DNA of 34,870 nucleotides from Oscillospiraceae bacterium (GTDB lineage Bacteria > Bacillota_A > Clostridia > Oscillospirales > Oscillospiraceae), in the NCBI GenBank assembly GCA_021771675.1, contig JAETOP010000026.1:1-34870 (forward strand). Direction: 5' to 3'. The notes under the pieces were generated by a model. The model was not told the origin of the DNA and did no database searches. It was given only the letters and a program-made list of their open reading frames with translations. The translations under genes and the position numbers were made by a program. This document shows, in pieces, positions 30,705-34,870 of the stretch. How positions within the stretch are numbered: the stretch's first letter is position 1; the number at the start of each line of letters is the position of its first letter.

Positions 30705-30753
30705 TTTGAATACCTCCTGACCAGATGAATAGATGCACCCATCCTTTCGACAC

Positions 30754-30782
30754 ATTATATCACACCTTTTTCAAGAAAACAA
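30754..30782 (-). promoter_or_regulatory. Promoter of the zinc-ribbon/Ig protein gene
   Basis: The minus strand reads TTGTTT (30777-30782), 17 bases, then TGATATAAT with the -10 at 30754-30759, both spaced and extended. Confidence 0.7.
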
Positions 30783-30793
30783 GCATAAACATA

Positions 30794-30822
30794 TTGCAAT
30801 TTTTGTAATTTTCGTATATGAT
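30794..30822 (+). promoter_or_regulatory. Promoter of the kinase-like gene
   Basis: TTGCAA (30794-30799), 17 bases, TATGAT (30817-30822). The -10 contains an in-frame ATG (30818), which rules that codon out as the translation start. Confidence 0.6.
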
Positions 30823-30847
30823 ACAGGAGATAAAGGAGGCGATCTAC

Positions 30848-33800
30848 GTGTCCGAACAAGCTGCCGTCTCTCCCCTGCTGGACGGCTTTACCATCGGCAC
30901 CCCGGTAAATGACCATTACGGCGTCTGCTGCTATCCTGCTGTGAAGGAAAATTTCCAACGGAAATATATCCTAAAAGTGATTTCCATTCCTGCGTCCCAG
31001 ACACAGCTGGATGCCCTGCTGATCACCGGTGCCTATAAAAACACAGCAGAGGCTGCCGATTACTTCCGCCAGCTTTCCGACAATCTGTTGAATGAGGTTC
31101 AGCTGCTGCAGCAATTATCCCGCCTGGATGGATTCGTCCCCTTTGAGGGCTGTCAGGTGGAGCCCATGCAGAAAAACCGGATTGGATACCAGGTCTATCT
31201 GCTCAGCGGCTTCCGGCTCTCTTTGGAGCGGTATATGCACCGGCATACAGTATCCCATCTGGAAGCGGTGAACTTGGGCATTGACCTGTGTGCAGCCCTG
31301 AGCGCCTGCCGTAAGGCCGGAATGCTCTACATTGATCTGAAGCCGTCCAACATCTTTATCTCCAACAAAAAGGAATATCGGATCGGGGATTTGGGCTTCA
31401 CCCCAATCTCTTCCATGAAATATTCCCCCATGCCGGAAAAATATCGGAGCTGCTACACCCCACCGGAGCTGCTGGACGATCTGTCCGTACTGAACGGTAC
31501 CGCCGATACCTACGCTCTGGGCATGATTCTGTACCAGATTTTTAACAATGGCGCTCTGCCTCAGGATCCTGGCAAGCCTCTGCCCCCTCCCGCCACTGCC
31601 GACGAAGAGATGAGCGGAATTCTGCTGAAGGCCTGCGCCCCCGATCCCGCCGACCGGTGGGAAAGTCCGGAGCAGATGGGACAGGCGCTGATCGACTACA
31701 TGCAGCGGGGCACCATCAACGACGTGCCCATTATGGAGCCCATCACCGGCTCCAAGGATGGCAAATCCTATCAAACCGCTGCGTTCCCTGTGCCGGAGAC
31801 GCCGGCGGAGGAAAGCGGAACCACCCAGGAGCCGAAGGAGACCATCCAGCCGGACGCCGTTCAGACGGAACCGGAGGCTGCCGAAGCGGAGCATGAAGAG
31901 GATGCTGCGCCGGAGAACGGGGAAGCTGTGGCGCCGGAGGAGGAAAAGATTCTCCCCCCGCCAGAGGAACCGGAGGCTTCCAAGACTTCTTTCCAGGACG
32001 CCGAAGAATCCTTCTCCCAGGATGATCCCGGTGCACCGGAACCTGAACCGGTCTCCCCATCCCAGGAGGAAAATGTTCAGGAGCATTTCGTTTTTGAAGA
32101 TGCAGCACAGACTGTTCCTCCGGAGCCACCCGCTCCGTCCTTCATCGAAGACCCCCTGGATATTTTCTCTGTTGACATTGATGCCGATGTGGCGGAGGCT
32201 TTCTCCGCTCTCGCCGGAGACAGCATTCCGGAGACAAAGCCGAAGGAAGACACCATGGACAGCGTGCAGCTGGACCGAGAGCTGAAGGAGCTGAGCAATC
32301 TGCTCCGCTCCTCTGAGAAACCCATTGCCAAGACCTCAAAGCCCCATCCCAATGTGGAGCCGGTGGTTATCAAGCCGCCGAAAAAAAAGAAATCTGCTGT
32401 GAGCGTTCTGTTTACCATCTTCTTCCTCTGCCTGCTGCTGGCGGCCAGCGTCTGGGGGTATATGTACTACCAGACGGAGTATCTGCAAACCGTAAACGGC
32501 ATTACCATTGAAGAGGATTTGGGCAAGCTCACCGTTCATGTGGATTCCCAAGCCCGGGAAGAGCTGCTCAGCGTGGTCTGCACGGATCCCTATGGCAACT
32601 CCTTCACCCAGAACGTCCGCAACGGCCAGGTGGAATTCACCAAATTGACCCCCGGTACTTTCTACACCATCCAGGTTCAGGTCAGCGGCCTGCACAAGCT
32701 GGCAGAGCCCATTTCTCAGGTTTACACCACCGAGGGCACCACCAACGTGGCCGCCTTTAACGCCGGTGTGGGCCCCCAGGACGGCAGCGTTACCCTGTCC
32801 ATGGTCGTGGAGGGCCATGAGCCCGACCAGTGGCAGGTATTCTACTGGGCAGATGGAGAACCGGAGCTGGCCAAAACCTTCACTGGTCACTCCGTCACCG
32901 TGGATAATTTGGTGGTGGGCAAGCCCTATACCTTCCGGCTGGAGCTGATAAATGGCAGCAAGCATTCCGAGGCTGGCGGACAGAACACCGTCCAATTCAC
33001 TCCCATCCGGGTAATCGGTGTTCGGGATTTGGCGGTGGTGTCTTGTATCGACGGCGTTCTGACGGTACAGTGGAACAACACCACAGACCTGCAGCCCGAA
33101 TACTGGTGGGTGCGCTGTGTGGGTGCAGGCTACGAACAGACCCAGGAAGCAACCGACACCCAGGCGGTGTTCTCCGGCATCTCCCCCGACCAGTCCTATA
33201 CCGTTGAAGTGTGTGCAAAGGGCATGTCCCAGACCTCCCGGGTGAGCATCTCCGCCAATCCCATTACCCTGACAGATTTTCAGGTCGATGATTCCAATCC
33301 CCAGGAGCTGGTGCTCAGTTGGCAATATCAGAGCAACGCCTCGGAGGAGAACTGGATGCTGACCTATACGCTGGATAACAGCGACCTTCCCAGCGGGGTA
33401 AAGACTGACGGCACCACTGCCGTGGTAGCGCCCAGGATTCCCGGTGCGGTATACCACTTCACCTTCCAAACCGGCGAGGATGTATCTGTCTTCAACGGGA
33501 CCCAGGTTTACACCTGTCCGCAAGCCCAGGTCTACACCGGAAACAGCACCTCCGGAGACAATATCTCCTGCAAGCTGCTGACCACCCCGGAAGAGGAGAA
33601 TTGGACCATCAACTCCGTTGGCAACAATGCCTTCCACCAGAATTTTGCCTCCGGTCAGTCCATTTCCGCTGTGCTGCAAAGCACCTACGGAAATTACCTG
33701 AACAACGAAGAGATCAACATCCTCTATGTCTACCGGAATGCGGCAGGTGGAGCGTCTCCGGAGCTGATCGGTGAAGAAACCCGCAACTGGCGAGACTTGT

Positions 33801-33928
33801 GGGGCCGCAGCGAGTCTCAGTATGCCGAGCTGAATGTCCCCGTCTCCCCCATCAGCCCAGGAAATTATACGCTTGACATCTATTTCAACGGCATGTATGT
33901 ATCCTCTGCCGATCTATCCATTTACTAA
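30848..33928 (+). CDS. Membrane Ser/Thr protein kinase-like protein with fibronectin III-like ectodomain
   Basis: This encodes 1026 residues. The GTG at 30848 is the start: AAAGGAGG lies 8 bases ahead, whereas the in-frame ATG at 30818 falls inside the -10. The N-terminal kinase-like domain (about 15-300) has the ATP Lys at 43 (YILKVIS), YIDLKPSN with the catalytic Asp at 163 (usual HRDLKP-x-N, so His-Arg is replaced by Tyr-Ile), GDLGF at 180-184 (usual DFG) and TPPELL as the APE motif; the glycine loop is poor. A Pro/Glu-rich disordered linker follows (about 305-500), then one membrane helix (about 516-538). The outer part (about 540-1026) is Thr/Val-rich beta structure with at least three FN3-like repeats. 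Layout recalls PknB/Stk receptors but without PASTA repeats. A terminator follows. Confidence 0.88.
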   Translation: MSEQAAVSPLLDGFTIGTPVNDHYGVCCYPAVKENFQRKYILKVISIPASQTQLDALLITGAYKNTAEAADYFRQLSDNLLNEVQLLQQLSRLDGFVPFEGCQVEPMQKNRIGYQVYLLSGFRLSLERYMHRHTVSHLEAVNLGIDLCAALSACRKAGMLYIDLKPSNIFISNKKEYRIGDLGFTPISSMKYSPMPEKYRSCYTPPELLDDLSVLNGTADTYALGMILYQIFNNGALPQDPGKPLPPPATADEEMSGILLKACAPDPADRWESPEQMGQALIDYMQRGTINDVPIMEPITGSKDGKSYQTAAFPVPETPAEESGTTQEPKETIQPDAVQTEPEAAEAEHEEDAAPENGEAVAPEEEKILPPPEEPEASKTSFQDAEESFSQDDPGAPEPEPVSPSQEENVQEHFVFEDAAQTVPPEPPAPSFIEDPLDIFSVDIDADVAEAFSALAGDSIPETKPKEDTMDSVQLDRELKELSNLLRSSEKPIAKTSKPHPNVEPVVIKPPKKKKSAVSVLFTIFFLCLLLAASVWGYMYYQTEYLQTVNGITIEEDLGKLTVHVDSQAREELLSVVCTDPYGNSFTQNVRNGQVEFTKLTPGTFYTIQVQVSGLHKLAEPISQVYTTEGTTNVAAFNAGVGPQDGSVTLSMVVEGHEPDQWQVFYWADGEPELAKTFTGHSVTVDNLVVGKPYTFRLELINGSKHSEAGGQNTVQFTPIRVIGVRDLAVVSCIDGVLTVQWNNTTDLQPEYWWVRCVGAGYEQTQEATDTQAVFSGISPDQSYTVEVCAKGMSQTSRVSISANPITLTDFQVDDSNPQELVLSWQYQSNASEENWMLTYTLDNSDLPSGVKTDGTTAVVAPRIPGAVYHFTFQTGEDVSVFNGTQVYTCPQAQVYTGNSTSGDNISCKLLTTPEEENWTINSVGNNAFHQNFASGQSISAVLQSTYGNYLNNEEINILYVYRNAAGGASPELIGEETRNWRDLWGRSESQYAELNVPVSPISPGNYTLDIYFNGMYVSSADLSIY

Positions 33929-33934
33929 GGCCAA

Positions 33935-33968
33935 AAAATCCCGGTGCCGGCAATGGCGCCGGGATTTT
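33935..33968 (+). terminator. Terminator of the kinase-like gene
   Basis: AAAATCCCGGTGCC and GGCGCCGGGATTTT form a 14-bp stem with one G-U pair and a 6-base loop. The TTTT forms the stem's 3' end. It starts 6 bases after the stop. Confidence 0.88.
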
Positions 33969-34021
33969 ACTGAATTTACCAAAATTTTTTCGCAATTTAT
34001 TCACAAATCCCCGTATAGTTA

Positions 34022-34030
34022 TGATATAAT
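34022..34030 (+). promoter_or_regulatory. Promoter of the phospholipase C-like gene, extended -10
   Basis: TGATATAAT (TG-N-TATAAT). TTCACA lies 19 bases upstream as a weak, overspaced -35. It is 57 bases ahead of the ATG. Confidence 0.6.
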
Positions 34031-34087
34031 CCTAACGACAATGCGGTTGTCTCATGAGAGAATCGTGTAAAGGATCAGGAGGCGTCT

Positions 34088-34678
34088 ATGCGAAATAAAA
34101 GCCACGCCCTGATGGGACGGATTCTGCTTTGTAAATACCTGCCCGGTCTGCCGAAAGCCAGCGCCAAGGCTTTTCTTCTCGGCTGCACCCAACCGGATAA
34201 AAATCCTGCCACCTACATCAAAGGCTCCCTGCGCAGCTGCTGGCTCCGGGGGCATAACTACAGCAACGCCAGCCGGTATATGATGCGCCTGGTCCTCCGG
34301 CTGGATGGGAAAACGCACCTGTCCGCCTGGGACTGCTACTGTCTGGGCAAACTCATCCACTATACCCTGGATGCCTTTACCTTCGCCCATGACGAACGGT
34401 TCCCCAAGGATTTGAAAGCCCACCGGCATTATGAGGCAAGACTTCAGAATTTCTTTCTGGCTCAGGTTCGACGGAGAAGTGTTCCCACGATCCCTTTTCA
34501 GGGCTCTCCCGCCGGACTCATCCGGTCCATGCACGCAGCCTATTCCCGGCTCCCGGGAGCCATTGAAACCGACACGGACTTTGCATTTCGTACCTGCTGT
34601 CTGCTGACCCAACGGCTCACCGCCGGGCTCCAAAGCTGGCAGTACCACACAGCTCCTTTCCGGGAAGCAACAGGCTGA
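34088..34678 (+). CDS. Zinc-dependent phospholipase C family-like protein
   Basis: This encodes 196 residues, with AGGAGG 5 bases ahead of the ATG. The pattern SHALMGR (His 6), GCTQPDKNP (Asp 37), GHNYSN (His 56), GKLIHYTLDAFTFAHDE (His 91, Asp 95, His 101) and HRHYE (His 112, 114) matches the metal ligands of the zinc-dependent phospholipase C/S1-P1-like fold. Members with a signal peptide are secreted lipases; this one has none and is short, so a cytoplasmic or membrane-associated hydrolase of unknown substrate is likelier. It has its own promoter downstream of the kinase-like gene. Confidence 0.82.
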   Translation: MRNKSHALMGRILLCKYLPGLPKASAKAFLLGCTQPDKNPATYIKGSLRSCWLRGHNYSNASRYMMRLVLRLDGKTHLSAWDCYCLGKLIHYTLDAFTFAHDERFPKDLKAHRHYEARLQNFFLAQVRRRSVPTIPFQGSPAGLIRSMHAAYSRLPGAIETDTDFAFRTCCLLTQRLTAGLQSWQYHTAPFREATG

Positions 34679-34788
34679 TCCCAGCCGGAGAAAAGTCCGG
34701 CTAGTCACCCATAAAAGCAACTGGATGGATAATCGCCTGGAAGCATACTGAAGTCCCCCTGTCAAGTCAATGTCATTAAGTTAAGTCT
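34679..34788. other. Non-coding tail after the phospholipase-like gene
   Basis: A short stem AGCCGG/CCGGCT (34683-34688, 34697-34702) without a T run may be a weak terminator. The text CCCCCTGTCAAGTCAATG near 34756-34773 reads like the edge of an insertion element, but the partner end is outside the window. Confidence 0.35.
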
Positions 34789-34828
34789 CACAATGCTCAG
34801 TTATCAGAAATGGTAGCTGAGCATTGTG
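34789..34828. repeat. 18-bp hairpin with GAAA tetraloop at right edge
   Basis: CACAATGCTCAG (34789-34800) is the exact reverse complement of 34817-34828. Inside it the pairing continues for six more pairs, two of them G-U, to a GAAA loop at 34807-34810. No T run follows, so it is not an obvious terminator. It may belong to an insertion element or a structured RNA that continues past the window. Confidence 0.7.
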
Positions 34829-34870
34829 TTGTTATCTAGAGGGAGTCATATCAAAAAATTTTATCAAAAG

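Noticed and set aside
32336..33679. Minus-strand open frame of 447 codons opposite the kinase-like ectodomain
   Set aside because: No ribosome site or family; the plus frame is continuous from the kinase domain through the membrane helix.

Overview
The window looks like chromosomal DNA of an anaerobic, spore-forming, moderately GC-rich Firmicute, most likely Clostridia of the Oscillospiraceae/Ruminococcaceae type. This is inferred from gene content: spoVAD-spoVAE, an HPr kinase/phosphorylase, AddAB instead of RecBCD, zinc-type L28, the trmK-nif3 pair, strong AGGAGG ribosome binding sites and TTGACA/TATAAT promoters. No rRNA or CRISPR array is visible.

Left edge (1-1250): an AT-richer, degraded mobile region holds a probable transposase C-terminus, a small phage-like protein and a tyrosine recombinase that stops before its catalytic domain. 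It abuts a two-tRNA operon (CAT anticodon, probably Ile2, then Trp) with a consensus promoter and a strong terminator. Then (1660-4363, minus) comes an operon of hprK, an RluA-type pseudouridine synthase and an S51 peptidase. rpmB (L28) is divergent from it.

4990-10137 (minus): a divergent type IIA topoisomerase pair (parE-like, parC-like) followed by a YitT-family membrane protein. 10282-17034 (plus): a FAD/Rieske oxidoreductase, a DUF1858 redox-disulfide protein, trmK-nif3, yebC, an unknown two-helix membrane protein, spoVAD-spoVAE, and an unlisted 33-residue Gln/Asn-rich small protein.

17085-28092 (minus): addB-addA, then closely behind a response regulator, an ABC ATPase, two ABC-2 permeases and a histidine kinase. 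The five genes resemble peptide-antibiotic sensing and detoxification loci. Three direct repeats just upstream of the ATPase gene are candidate regulator sites. ispE follows further right, also on minus.

29185-34870: a DUF378 protein, a 161-bp MITE-like insertion exactly at a stop codon, and a divergent pair of membrane proteins: a zinc-ribbon/Ig-like protein and a large Ser/Thr-kinase-like protein with an extracytoplasmic beta-sandwich region. A zinc-dependent phospholipase C-like protein follows. The right edge has a long GAAA-capped hairpin. The strongest candidates for new biology are the kinase/Ig-like pair, the small Gln/Asn-rich protein of the spoVA locus, the divergent topoisomerase, and the stop-codon MITE.
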